Origin: JAJZGK01 sp035538795
Lineage (GTDB): Bacteria; Pseudomonadota; Alphaproteobacteria; Rhodospirillales; Magnetospirillaceae
DNA length: 64,000 nt
Direction of reading: 5' to 3'
Assembly: GCA_035538795.1 (NCBI GenBank)
Contig: DATLJS010000020.1
Location: 310,001-374,000, forward strand
Part shown: positions 25,479 through 34,367 of the stretch, in pieces
Position numbering within the stretch: position 1 is the stretch's first letter
Layout: every line of letters begins with the position of its first letter
Notes under the pieces: generated by a model
What the model saw: the letters and a program-made list of their open reading frames with translations, nothing else
Told to the model about the DNA's origin: nothing
Databases searched by the model: none
Program-made: the position numbers and the translations under genes

Positions 25479-26753
25479 TTAGATACGCGCTCCCGAAACC
25501 GCGCCCCAGGTGGTGCGCCAACGCTTCTTGACGCCCACCAGGGACAGCAGCCCCACCAGCACCAGCGCGCTGAAAAACAGGAAGCCCATGGTGAAGTCGC
25601 CGGTCATTTCCTTGGAACTGCCCAGAGTCTTGGCCAGAAAAAAGCCGCCGACACCGCCGAAGCAGCCGACCAGACCAGTCATGGTGCCGATCTCGCCCTT
25701 GAAGCGCTGGGGAATCAGCTGGAACACCGCGCCGTTGCCCATGCCCAGGCACAACACGCCGGCCGAGAACAGCACCAGGGCGCGAATAGCCTCCATCGGC
25801 AGATTGGCGAAAGTCCAGCCGGCGACCGCACCGCCACCGGCGACATCGGGGGCCGGACCGGCAGGCATGAAGGCCGCGGCGGCGTAAGCCACGGCAACGA
25901 CGCCGAACAGCACCAGCAAGGTCTTGATGCCGCCGATGCGGTCGGCCACGGCCCCGCCGATGGGACGGAAGAACGAACCGAACGAGACGACGATGGCCAC
26001 CATCAGACCGGCGGCGACGCCCGAGACGTGATACTGAATGTTGAAGTACAGCGGCAGCGAATTGGCCAGACCGACGAAACCGCCGAAGGTGATGAAATAA
26101 AAGAACATGAACCACAGGCTGTCGACATCGGTCAGAACCGCCTTGTACTTGGCCCAGGTGACCGGATTGCGGGCGACCGGCGCTTCCTTGGAAACGAAGG
26201 CGTAGAACAGGAAGGTCGGCACCAGCGGGATCAGCAAGGTGCCGATGGCGGTCTGCCAGCCGTAATGTTCGGCCAGGGACGGAATGATCAGCGCGTCCAG
26301 CGCCGTGCCGACGTTGCCGGCCCCGGCAATGCCCATGACGATGCCCTGGAGATGCGGCGGATACCACTTGCTGGCCTGGGGCAGCGCCACCGAGAAGGAG
26401 GCTCCGGCCAAGCCCAGGATAACGCCCATCAACTCGACCTCGGCATAACTGTGCAGGCCGAACAGATAAGCGTAGGCGACGCCGGAAATGACGATCAGCT
26501 GCGCGATACTGCCGGTGATCTTGGCACCGATATGATCGCACAGAATGCCCATGGGAACCCGTAGGATAGCCCCGGCCAGGATCGGAATCGCCACCAGGGT
26601 GAATTTCTCGCCGACCGGGATGTTCAGCTCCTTGCTGATATACATGATCAGCGGCCCCAGGGTGACCCAGGTCATGAAGCTGAAATCGAAATAAAGGAAA
26701 CAGGCCATCAATGTCGGCCAGTGCCCTGATTTCTTGAAGTCCTTGAGGTTCAT
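25479..26753 (-). CDS. nasA: nitrate/nitrite MFS transporter
   Basis: A 424-residue major facilitator protein with 12 predicted helices and the NarK/NasA signature regions (GLAGASFSVALPQASKWYPP and GFVGLANSLPLYF). It imports nitrate and probably exports or imports nitrite at the inner membrane. It lies downstream of the nitrate reductase gene (37-base gap) and abuts the PP2C-kinase gene. The ATG at 26753 follows GAGGAG. Confidence 0.88.
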   Translation of the reverse strand: MNLKDFKKSGHWPTLMACFLYFDFSFMTWVTLGPLIMYISKELNIPVGEKFTLVAIPILAGAILRVPMGILCDHIGAKITGSIAQLIVISGVAYAYLFGLHSYAEVELMGVILGLAGASFSVALPQASKWYPPHLQGIVMGIAGAGNVGTALDALIIPSLAEHYGWQTAIGTLLIPLVPTFLFYAFVSKEAPVARNPVTWAKYKAVLTDVDSLWFMFFYFITFGGFVGLANSLPLYFNIQYHVSGVAAGLMVAIVVSFGSFFRPIGGAVADRIGGIKTLLVLFGVVAVAYAAAAFMPAGPAPDVAGGGAVAGWTFANLPMEAIRALVLFSAGVLCLGMGNGAVFQLIPQRFKGEIGTMTGLVGCFGGVGGFFLAKTLGSSKEMTGDFTMGFLFFSALVLVGLLSLVGVKKRWRTTWGAVSGARI

Positions 26754-26790
26754 CGCGCTCGCTCCTCGTCCAGATAGAATATGGGAATGA

Positions 26791-29439
26791 TCAGGCCGCC
26801 GTCGTCCGGGAATTCTCCCCGGCCTGCGTTTCGCTCAAAAGACGGCGGAGTTCGGGAATGCAGGACCCGCAGTTGGTACCGGCACGCAAGGCTGTGCCGA
26901 TCGCCTCGACGCTGGTCAGGCTCTGGCTGGCGATCGCCTCCAGAATGGTGTTGCGTCCCACCTGATGGCAGGCGCAGACGGTCGGACCGGGATCGCGGCG
27001 GTGGGCGCCGCCTCCGGCCAAAAGATCCGCCCGCTCCACTCCGTTCAGGACATCGCGGGCAAAGAGTTGCGACAGCCAGTCCAGGGCCGCCGTATCGTCG
27101 GACGGAGCGGCGAAGAACACCGCCTCCAGCCGGCCGTCCACCAGCCGGGCGGCGCGGAACAGGCCAAGTCCCTTGTCCTCGTAAGTCAGCCAATGGCCGT
27201 CGGCGCCAAAAGAGCGGGCCAGCCAATCGGCCCAATCCGTCACGTCATCCTCGCCAGCCAGACGGTAAACGGTATGGCCGTACCCGGCGGCGGCGGACCA
27301 GTGCACTCCGGCCAACCCGGCGGCTTCGTTCCGGCTGAGCAGAAGCCCGCGCCATGCCGTCCGCAGGGGCTGTACGCGAACGGGCGTGAATTTTAGCTCG
27401 GGCTGGCCGGACACCGGATCGACGTAAGGAGCGATCAGCCGCCCGACATTGGCCGACGAGGCGAACTGATCGTTCCAATGCATGGGAGCGAACACCTCGC
27501 CCTCGCGCTGTCCGTCATCGATGGAAATCTTCAGAACCGCACCGCCCAGGAGGCTTTCCACCCGCGCCATGCCGCCGTCCATCAGCCCGTAGCGAGCGGC
27601 GTCGGCGGGGTGCACCGCCAGCCAGGGCTCGGAACGGTGGGCGGCCAGCCGGGCTGATTTGCCGGTGCGGGTCATGGTGTGCCATTGATCGCGGGTGCGG
27701 CCCGTGTTCAAGGCCAGCGGCCAGTCGTCCGACACCGCCGACCGGGGCGGACGGGCGGTGACGGCGACGAAGCGCGCCTTGCCGTCGTCGTGGAAAAAGC
27801 GGCCGTCGCCAAACATCCGTGCCGTGCCGCGTCCATCCTCGGCCACCGGCCATTGAACGGGCTGAAGGCGGTCGTAATCGGCATCGATCAGCCCCGACAG
27901 ATCAAAATCGCGGCGGCCGTCGTTCTCGAAGGCGGACAGTGCGCAATGTTCGCGGAAAATATCCTTCGGCCCCTGATAGGCGAAAGCGTCGGCGAAGCCC
28001 ATGCGCCGGGCCACCTCGGAGACGATCCACCAATCGGCCTTGGCCTGACCGGGGGGCGGCAGCACAGCCGGCTGGCGGGAAATGCGGCGTTCGGAATTGG
28101 TCACCGTGCCGTCTTTCTCGGCCCAGGTCAGGGCGGGCAGCAGAACGTCGGCGTAAGCCGTGCTGTCGGTCGCGGCCACGGCGTCGGACACCACGACGAA
28201 AGGACATTTTTCCAAGGCCCGGCGCACTTGGCTGGCGTCGGGCAGGCTGACCGCCGGGTTGGTAGCCATGATCCACAAAGCCTTGATCCGCCCATCCTCC
28301 ACCGCCTGGAACAGGTCGACGGCCTTCAAGCCAGGCTTGCGGGCGACGTTCCGGCTTGCCCAGAAACGCGAAACACGGTCGACCGACACCGGATCGAAGC
28401 TCATATGAGCGGCCAGCATGTTGGCCAGACCGCCGACTTCGCGCCCGCCCATGGCGTTGGGCTGACCGGTGAAGGACAAAGGCCCCATGCCCGGCCTGCC
28501 GATACGCCCCGTCAGCAGATGGCAATTGATGATGGCGTTGACCTTGTCGGTCCCGGCGCTGGACTGGTTCACTCCCTGGGAATAAACGGTGACGGCGCGC
28601 TCGGTGGCGGCGAACCAGTCGTAGAACACCGCCAGATCCAAGGGATCGACATCGCAGACGGCGGCGACGTCATCCTCGGCGCAGGCCGCCGCCAGGGCCG
28701 CCTTGACGCCTTCGGTATGGCCGGCAACGAAGGCGGCGTCGCTTTTTCCCCGTGCTGCCAGATGCGCCAATAGGCCGTTGAACAAGGCGACGTCGCTGCC
28801 CGGACGCAGCGGCAGATGCAGGTCCGCCCCCTGCGCCGTGGCGGTGCGGCGGGGATCGATCACCACCAGCTTCATGTTGGGACGAGCGGCGCGGGCCGCC
28901 TGGATGCGCTGAAACAAAATGGGATGGCACCAGGCGGTGTTCGACCCTACCAGCACCACTAGGTCGGCCAGGTCCAGGTCCTCGTAATTTCCCGGCACAG
29001 TATCGGAACCGAAGGCCCGCACATGGCCGGCCACCGACGACGACATGCACAGGCGGCTGTTGGTGTCGATGTTGGCCGAACCGATGAACCCCTTCATCAG
29101 CTTGTTGGCGACGTAATAATCCTCGGTCAGCAACTGGCCCGAGACGTAGAAGGCGACGGAATCCCGGCCATGCTCGCTGACGGCACGTGAAAACTCTCCG
29201 GCCACTCGCTCCAACGCCTCGTCCCAGGCGGCCCGACGCCCGTCGATCATGGGATGCAGCAGGCGGCCGTCCAGTCCTACGGTTTCCCCCAAGGCGGTTC
29301 CCTTGACGCACAGCCGCCCCTTGTTGGCCGGATGATCGGGATCACCCGCCACCTCCAGCCCGCCGCCAGGAATCGGCATCGCCAGGACACCGCAGCCGAC
29401 GCCGCAATAGGGACAGGTCGTGCGCAAAGTCTCAGCCAT
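26791..29439 (-). CDS. nasC: assimilatory nitrate reductase, molybdopterin subunit with C-terminal [2Fe-2S] domain
   Basis: An 882-residue cytoplasmic nitrate reductase converting nitrate to nitrite. The N-terminal [4Fe-4S] site is CPYCGVGCGV plus RLCVKG; the bis-MGD domains follow (for example NPAVSLPDASQV and NTGRTRDQWHTMTRTGKS). Residues about 820-875 are a BFD-like [2Fe-2S] domain (CACHQVG and NCGSC). No signal peptide is present, as expected for an assimilatory enzyme. Its start overlaps the nirD end by 8 bases. Confidence 0.92.
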   Translation of the reverse strand: MAETLRTTCPYCGVGCGVLAMPIPGGGLEVAGDPDHPANKGRLCVKGTALGETVGLDGRLLHPMIDGRRAAWDEALERVAGEFSRAVSEHGRDSVAFYVSGQLLTEDYYVANKLMKGFIGSANIDTNSRLCMSSSVAGHVRAFGSDTVPGNYEDLDLADLVVLVGSNTAWCHPILFQRIQAARAARPNMKLVVIDPRRTATAQGADLHLPLRPGSDVALFNGLLAHLAARGKSDAAFVAGHTEGVKAALAAACAEDDVAAVCDVDPLDLAVFYDWFAATERAVTVYSQGVNQSSAGTDKVNAIINCHLLTGRIGRPGMGPLSFTGQPNAMGGREVGGLANMLAAHMSFDPVSVDRVSRFWASRNVARKPGLKAVDLFQAVEDGRIKALWIMATNPAVSLPDASQVRRALEKCPFVVVSDAVAATDSTAYADVLLPALTWAEKDGTVTNSERRISRQPAVLPPPGQAKADWWIVSEVARRMGFADAFAYQGPKDIFREHCALSAFENDGRRDFDLSGLIDADYDRLQPVQWPVAEDGRGTARMFGDGRFFHDDGKARFVAVTARPPRSAVSDDWPLALNTGRTRDQWHTMTRTGKSARLAAHRSEPWLAVHPADAARYGLMDGGMARVESLLGGAVLKISIDDGQREGEVFAPMHWNDQFASSANVGRLIAPYVDPVSGQPELKFTPVRVQPLRTAWRGLLLSRNEAAGLAGVHWSAAAGYGHTVYRLAGEDDVTDWADWLARSFGADGHWLTYEDKGLGLFRAARLVDGRLEAVFFAAPSDDTAALDWLSQLFARDVLNGVERADLLAGGGAHRRDPGPTVCACHQVGRNTILEAIASQSLTSVEAIGTALRAGTNCGSCIPELRRLLSETQAGENSRTTAA

Positions 29440-29770
29440 GGACCACCTTCAGCTTCGCAGAGATTTGCAGATGGATCATCCCGCCCTCGACCTTCAGCGG
29501 CACGGTCGGCGTACAGCCGTTGTCGGGAGCCTGGGCCTCGCCGCTTTCCAGATCGATGACCCAGTTGTGCAGCGGACAAGTGACCTTGTGGCCGTGAACG
29601 ATGCCTTCAGACAGCGGCCCCTGACGGTGGGGACAACGGTTGTGCAGGGCGAATACCCCGCCGTCGGCGGCACGGAACACGGCGATCTGCCCCTTTTGCG
29701 TGTTGATCAGGCGTGCCCCCAGAACGGGAATATCCTCGACGCGGCCGACTTCGATCCATTCGGTCGTCAT
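29432..29770 (-). CDS. nirD: nitrite reductase small subunit with intact Rieske ligands
   Basis: A 112-residue NirD that accompanies NirB. It has the complete Rieske [2Fe-2S] ligand set, CPH near residue 45 and CPLH near 63, whereas many NirD proteins have lost these cysteines. It lies 3 bases downstream of nirB and overlaps nasC by 8 bases. Confidence 0.88.
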   Translation of the reverse strand: MTTEWIEVGRVEDIPVLGARLINTQKGQIAVFRAADGGVFALHNRCPHRQGPLSEGIVHGHKVTCPLHNWVIDLESGEAQAPDNGCTPTVPLKVEGGMIHLQISAKLKVVHG

Positions 29771-29773
29771 GGC

Positions 29774-32224
29774 TCACCCCACCTTGCGCAGAATGTTGAA
29801 TTCATGGGCGTCGACGCCCTTGGCGGCCCGTTCGCCCCAAGGATCGACCTGAGCGGTTTTCTGGGACAGAAGGAAGCGGGCATAGGCGCTTTTGCGGCCT
29901 TCGGCGTCGTCGACGATCCGGCTGCGGACATAATCGATGCCCACCCGTTCGACCCAGGGGGCCGTGCGTTCCAGATACCAGGCTTCCTCGCGATAGACCT
30001 GCATGAAGGCGCCGGCATATTCCAGCACCTCCGCTTCCGTGGCGACCCGGCACAGGGCGTCGGTGCCGCGCAGTTCGATGCCGCCGTTGCCCCCCACCAT
30101 CAGGTCGTACCCGGCTTCGACGCAGACCACGCCGAAATCCTTGATGCTGGCCTCGGCGCAATTGCGCGGGCAGCCCGACACCGCCATCTTGAATTTGTGG
30201 GGCGTCCACGATCCCCAGGTCATCTGTTCCAGCTTGACGCCCAGGCCGGTGGAATCCTGGGTGCCGAAGCGGCACCATTCCTTGCCGACGCAAGTCTTTA
30301 CCGTGCGCAGCCCCTTGGCGTAGGCGTGGCCCGACACCATCCCGGCGGCGTTGAGATCGGCCCACACCGCCGGCAGGTCTTCCTTCTTCACCCCCAGCAA
30401 ATCCACCCGCTGACCGCCGGTGACCTTGACCGTGGGAATGTCGAACTTGTCCACCACGTCGGCAATGGCCCGCAGTTCCTTGGCGTTGGTCAGCCCGCCC
30501 CACATGCGCGGCACCACCGAATAGGTGCCGTCCTTCTGGATGTTGGCGTGAACGCGCTCGTTGATGAAACGCGACGGCTGATGGTCCTCGTATTCGCCGG
30601 GCCAGGCGCAGAGCAGGTAATAGTTCAGGGCCGGACGGCACTTGGCGCAGCCGTCGGCGGTCTTCCAATCCAGGGCGGTCATCACCTCGGGAATGGTTTT
30701 CAGCTTCCGATCGGCAATGGCCCTGCGCACGGCGTCGTGACCGTGGTCGGTGCATTTGCACAGGGCTGGCACCGTTTCCACCACGGCATCGGCGCCGATG
30801 GTGGCGGCCAGGATTTTCTGCACCATGCCGGCACACTGACCGCACGAGGCGCTGGCCTTGGTATGGGCTTTCACCTCGTCCAGGGTGGTCAGCCCTTTGG
30901 CCTTGATGGCGGAAACAATGGCGCCCTTGGACACGCCGTTGCAGCCGCAGACCTGCATGTCGTCGGACATGGCGGCGACGTCGACGCCGCCCTTGCCGTG
31001 ACTGCCGCATCCGCCGCTCTCGGCATGGGCCTGGCCGAAGATCAGGCGGGGGCGCATTGCGGAAATATCGGCATTGGCGCGGATTTGTTCGAAATACCAG
31101 GGACCGTCGCCGGTCTCGCCGTAAAGCACGACGCCCACCAATCTGTCGCCCCGGACCACCAGCTTCTTGTAGATGCCGGACTGGATATCGCGATAAAGGA
31201 TGTCGTCGGTGGTTTCATCGCCGATGAAGTCTCCGGCCGAGAACAGCTCGATGCCCGTGACTTTCAGGCGGGTGGCGGTGACGGTGCCCGCATATCCCGC
31301 AGCCTCGATCCCGGTCAGACGGGCGGCGCAGACCTTGGCCATGTCGAACAACGGCGCCACCAGGCCATAGCAATTGCCGCGGTGCTGCACGCATTCGCCC
31401 ACCGAAAAGATGGTCGGATCGCTGGTCTGCAGCCAGTCGTCCACCATCACGCCGCGGTCGCATTTGATGCCGCTGTTGGCCGCCAGTTCCGTATTGGGGC
31501 GAATGCCGACCGCCATCACCACCAGATCGGCCGCTTCTTCCGAACCGTCCCGGAAACGAATACCCTCGACTTTGCTCTTACCGAGAATGCTGTCGGTGAC
31601 GGCTTTCATGCGGAACCGGATGCCGCGGTCTTCCAGCGCCTTCTGCAGCAACGCCCCGGCGGCGGCGTCCAACTGACGCTCCATCAGGGTATCCATCAGA
31701 TGCACCACCGTAACGACCATGCCCCGCGCATTCAGGCCGTTGGCGGCCTCCAGCCCCAGCAAGCCGCCGCCAATGACGATGGCTTTGGCGCCGGGCTTGG
31801 CCGCCTCGATCATGCGGGCGACGTCGTCCACATCACGGAACGATACCACTTGCGGCAATTGCGCCCCCGGCACCGGCAGGATGATCGGCCGCGAGCCGGT
31901 CGCCAGCAGCAAGGCGTCGTAAGGCACCATTTCAGCGGTTTCGGTGACGATCCGCCGTGTCTCGCGGTCGATCCCCGAGACACGGACGCCGGAACGCAGG
32001 GCGATGCCGTTGGCCGCGTACCATTCGGCATCGTTCAGCACGATGTCGGTGAAGTCCTTTTCCCCCGACAGCATGGGCGAGAGCATGATGCGGTTGTAGT
32101 TCACGCGCGGCTCGTCGCCCAACACGGTGATGTCGTAAAGATCGGGAGCCAGCTTCAGCAACTCCTCGACGGTGCGGATGCCGGCCATGCCGTTGCCCAC
32201 CACCACCAGCTTTTTCTTTTCCAT
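29774..32224 (-). CDS. nirB: assimilatory NAD(P)H nitrite reductase large subunit
   Basis: An 816-residue enzyme reducing nitrite to ammonium. The order is FAD/NAD(P)H domains (VVVGNGMAG; VIGGGLLGLEA), BFD-like [2Fe-2S] domains (CGCNGVS, SCGQC and a second Cys-rich part CKCTDHG, CAKC), then the sirohaem/[4Fe-4S] domain with CVGKEWC and CPRNC supplying the four cluster cysteines. First structural gene after the NasT-responsive leader. Its N-terminal half is clearly paralogous to the fusion protein at 5356-7314. Confidence 0.93.
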   Translation of the reverse strand: MEKKKLVVVGNGMAGIRTVEELLKLAPDLYDITVLGDEPRVNYNRIMLSPMLSGEKDFTDIVLNDAEWYAANGIALRSGVRVSGIDRETRRIVTETAEMVPYDALLLATGSRPIILPVPGAQLPQVVSFRDVDDVARMIEAAKPGAKAIVIGGGLLGLEAANGLNARGMVVTVVHLMDTLMERQLDAAAGALLQKALEDRGIRFRMKAVTDSILGKSKVEGIRFRDGSEEAADLVVMAVGIRPNTELAANSGIKCDRGVMVDDWLQTSDPTIFSVGECVQHRGNCYGLVAPLFDMAKVCAARLTGIEAAGYAGTVTATRLKVTGIELFSAGDFIGDETTDDILYRDIQSGIYKKLVVRGDRLVGVVLYGETGDGPWYFEQIRANADISAMRPRLIFGQAHAESGGCGSHGKGGVDVAAMSDDMQVCGCNGVSKGAIVSAIKAKGLTTLDEVKAHTKASASCGQCAGMVQKILAATIGADAVVETVPALCKCTDHGHDAVRRAIADRKLKTIPEVMTALDWKTADGCAKCRPALNYYLLCAWPGEYEDHQPSRFINERVHANIQKDGTYSVVPRMWGGLTNAKELRAIADVVDKFDIPTVKVTGGQRVDLLGVKKEDLPAVWADLNAAGMVSGHAYAKGLRTVKTCVGKEWCRFGTQDSTGLGVKLEQMTWGSWTPHKFKMAVSGCPRNCAEASIKDFGVVCVEAGYDLMVGGNGGIELRGTDALCRVATEAEVLEYAGAFMQVYREEAWYLERTAPWVERVGIDYVRSRIVDDAEGRKSAYARFLLSQKTAQVDPWGERAAKGVDAHEFNILRKVG

Positions 32225-32250
32225 TCCGCGCTCCTGGGCTTGCGAACAAC

Positions 32251-32309
32251 AAAAAAGACGTCCCGCGAACAGGAGGCCCGGGCATCAGCCCTGGCTCCAA
32301 TCGCGGAAC
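32251..32309 (-). terminator. leader terminator before nirB (target of NasT antitermination)
   Basis: On the minus strand GTTCCGCGA (from 32309) pairs with TCGCGGGAC (to 32261) around an inner GC-rich stem, followed by CGTCTTTTTTG. It lies 27 bases upstream of the nirB start. The 5' arm shares GTTCC with ANTAR hairpin P2, so the two structures exclude each other. Confidence 0.75.
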
Positions 32310-32340
32310 GCCTTTGTTCCGTTTCGTCCCTCGCTGGCGA
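32305..32340 (-). promoter_or_regulatory. tandem hexaloop hairpins, ANTAR (NasT) RNA target
   Basis: On the minus strand, P1 (32340-32324) is TCGCC, loop AGCGAG, GGACGA with one bulged A. P2 (32320-32305) is GGAAC, loop AAAGGC, GTTCC. Both six-base loops have A at position 1 and G at position 4, the ANTAR-binding signature, and only three bases separate the hairpins. P2 overlaps the 5' arm of the following terminator. Confidence 0.72.
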
Positions 32341-32417
32341 TGCCGCCGAACGGGTCCGCTATGTGCCCACCAATCTCGCCGTTGAGCGGTGGACGGAAAA
32401 CTCTCCACGTTCTCTAT

Positions 32418-32433
32418 GGCAAATGGCATGCCA
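32418..32433 (-). promoter_or_regulatory. sigma-54 (-24/-12) promoter of the nirBD-nas operon
   Basis: On the minus strand TGGCATG, four bases, then TTGCC fits the sigma-54 consensus with one change. The predicted start near 32406 leaves a leader of about 180 bases containing the ANTAR hairpins and terminator. This suggests nitrogen-limitation control by NtrC on top of nitrate sensing. The 312-base gap 32225-32536 is fully occupied by these elements and the repeat at 32498-32542. Confidence 0.7.
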
Positions 32434-32497
32434 AAGAGTGGGCCCCTTGTTTTTCAGGCGATTGCAGGAAAATGGCGGGAAGGGACGCCGAGAAAAT

Positions 32498-32542
32498 GAC
32501 TAATATTTAATCACACAAAAACACGACGATTAAATATTAGTC
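32498..32542. repeat. perfect 14-bp AT-rich inverted repeat at the end of nasS
   Basis: GACTAATATTTAAT (32498-32511) and its exact inverse (32529-32542) flank 17 bases and include the nasS stop codon. The AT-rich stem makes it a poor intrinsic terminator, so a protein-binding site or mRNA-end structure is possible. Confidence 0.6.
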
Positions 32543-33616
32543 AATTTCACCTTCGGGAATGGCTTGAGGGTCGAAACGCCCCTCGCCTTCCACACGGTAG
32601 TCCTGCCGTGGGCAGGAAAACCCCAGGTCGCCGGCGGCAACCCGATAAAGATCGCTGCGGAACACCGCCTCCGCCACCCCCCGCCAATTGACGCCGGCCG
32701 ACAACTGCCCCCAGCGACGCATCTGCGAAAGCATCCACAAGCCCTGAGAGCGCCAGGGAAAATTGGCGTCGCCATGATGGAAAACCAACCCGTTTTCAGC
32801 TTCCAACGCCTCGCGGATAACCGCCAGGGGTGCCGCCAGATAATGAGGATGGGCGATGATTTCGGCCGCTTCCGGGCGGTTTTCCGGCCGATCGACCCAA
32901 CGGCAGGCCGACAGAACGGCCCGCAGCAAGGCGCGGTGCGTCTCGGGATTCGTCTCGGCCCAATCCTGGCGCACCCCCAGAACCTTTTCCATCCGACCGT
33001 CCCAAATCTGCCGCCCGCTGGCCACGGCGGATCCCAAGCCCATTCTTTCAGCAAGGGCATTCCATGGCTCGCCGACACAATAACCGGCGATGTTCCCGGC
33101 GGCCAGTTGCGACACCATCAGCGGCGGCGGCACCACCACCAGACGGATATCGCGATCGGGGTCGATGCCCGCCCCGGCCAGCCACAGGCGTAGCTCGTAA
33201 TTATGCATCGAAAAGGGGTAGACCATGGCGAAGGTCAGCGGCGGCAAACCGGCGGCCCGGTCCTCGGCGACGATGCGCAACAAGCCGGCCAGTACGTCTT
33301 CCCCGTCCCGCAGGCGCCGCAGCAGCCCCTGCCCCAAGGTGATGGCGTTGCCGCCCTGGTTCATAGCCATGGCGGTAACGAACGGCACCCGCATGTTGCC
33401 AAGACCCAGGGTTGCCGACAGCACCATGGGCGCCAGCATCTGAGCGGCGTCCAGCAATCCCACCGCCAGCTTGTCGCGGATGCTCGACCACGAAAATTCC
33501 CGGGACAATTCCACCGACAGTCCCTGCTCGGCGAAAAAGCCGCGTTCCTTGGCGACGATCAGCGGGGCGCTGTCGCACAAAGGGATAAAGCCGATCTTGA
33601 GCGCGTTCCGTTCCAT
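32537..33616 (-). CDS. nasS: nitrate sensor NasS
   Basis: A 359-residue periplasmic-binding-type protein without a signal peptide, similar to NrtA/NasF but cytoplasmic (MERNALKIGFIPLCDSAP; GYCVGEPWNALA). In known NasST systems NasS binds NasT without nitrate and frees it when nitrate or nitrite is bound. It lies 4 bases downstream of nasT. Ends within the AT-rich inverted repeat. Confidence 0.85.
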   Translation of the reverse strand: MERNALKIGFIPLCDSAPLIVAKERGFFAEQGLSVELSREFSWSSIRDKLAVGLLDAAQMLAPMVLSATLGLGNMRVPFVTAMAMNQGGNAITLGQGLLRRLRDGEDVLAGLLRIVAEDRAAGLPPLTFAMVYPFSMHNYELRLWLAGAGIDPDRDIRLVVVPPPLMVSQLAAGNIAGYCVGEPWNALAERMGLGSAVASGRQIWDGRMEKVLGVRQDWAETNPETHRALLRAVLSACRWVDRPENRPEAAEIIAHPHYLAAPLAVIREALEAENGLVFHHGDANFPWRSQGLWMLSQMRRWGQLSAGVNWRGVAEAVFRSDLYRVAAGDLGFSCPRQDYRVEGEGRFDPQAIPEGEID

Positions 33617-33620
33617 GCCC

Positions 33621-34199
33621 CTACCCCAGCAGCTCGGCGGCTTCGATAATTTTGTTGGCGACGTCCACCAACCGCAGCTTCTGATCCATGGCCATCTTGC
33701 GCATCAGGCCATAGGCCGTCCCCTCGTCGCAGGATCGGCGCTTCATCAGAATGCCCTTGGCTCTCTCCACCAGCTTGCGCTCGGCCAGAGTCGAGCGGGC
33801 CTTGTCCAATTCCGTGCGCAGAACCTGGAATTGGGCGAAACGGGCGATCGCCACATCCAATACCGGCCGGACCCGCTCTGGCTTCAGGCCATCCACCACA
33901 TACGCCGACACCCCGGCCTCGACGGCGGCGCGAATGGTTTCGGGATTGCCGTCCTGGGCGAACATCACCACCGGGCGCGCCTGATCGAAAGTCACCTGAC
34001 GCATGCTTTCCAAGGTGTCGCGGTCAGGGCTGTCCAAATCGGCGACGATGACGTCGGCCTCCAGTTCCGCCACCTTGCGCGGCAAGTCGGCTCCGGTGCC
34101 GAACACCGCCACCACCGTATAGCCGTGCGCCTTCAGCGCATCGCTCAAAAGAGCCGTGCGTTCCGGTTCGTCGTCCACCAGGATGATGCGTAGGCTCAT
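33621..34199 (-). CDS. nasT: ANTAR-domain antiterminator NasT
   Basis: A 192-residue response-regulator-like protein: receiver domain (IILVDDEPER; acidic pocket VIVADLDSP) and C-terminal ANTAR RNA-binding domain (ERKLVERAKGILMKRR near 133, then AYGLMRKMAMD). It is predicted to bind the two hexaloop hairpins upstream of nirB and prevent termination when released by NasS. The start at 34199 follows GAGGG; an upstream ATG adds four residues. Confidence 0.88.
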   Translation of the reverse strand: MSLRIILVDDEPERTALLSDALKAHGYTVVAVFGTGADLPRKVAELEADVIVADLDSPDRDTLESMRQVTFDQARPVVMFAQDGNPETIRAAVEAGVSAYVVDGLKPERVRPVLDVAIARFAQFQVLRTELDKARSTLAERKLVERAKGILMKRRSCDEGTAYGLMRKMAMDQKLRLVDVANKIIEAAELLG

Positions 34200-34367
34200 G
34201 CCCTCGGCCAAGATGCTGCGTCAGCGAACAGAGTGCCCGCCCGCAGGTCCGGAGGCAATAGCCAAGCCCCGCCAATCGGACAGCTTTTGAGCATGTGGAA
34301 AAACTGCCGATGATTTAAGCTGACCACGCCCCGCGCCATGGCGGGACGCCTTTAGCGAAGGATCAGC

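Noticed and set aside
29420..32503. A 1027-codon plus-strand open frame opposite nirB, nirD and the nirB leader
   Set aside because: It mirrors nirB codon structure in a GC-rich genome, has low-complexity His/Gly/Ala composition, and the opposite strand encodes unmistakable NirB and NirD motifs.
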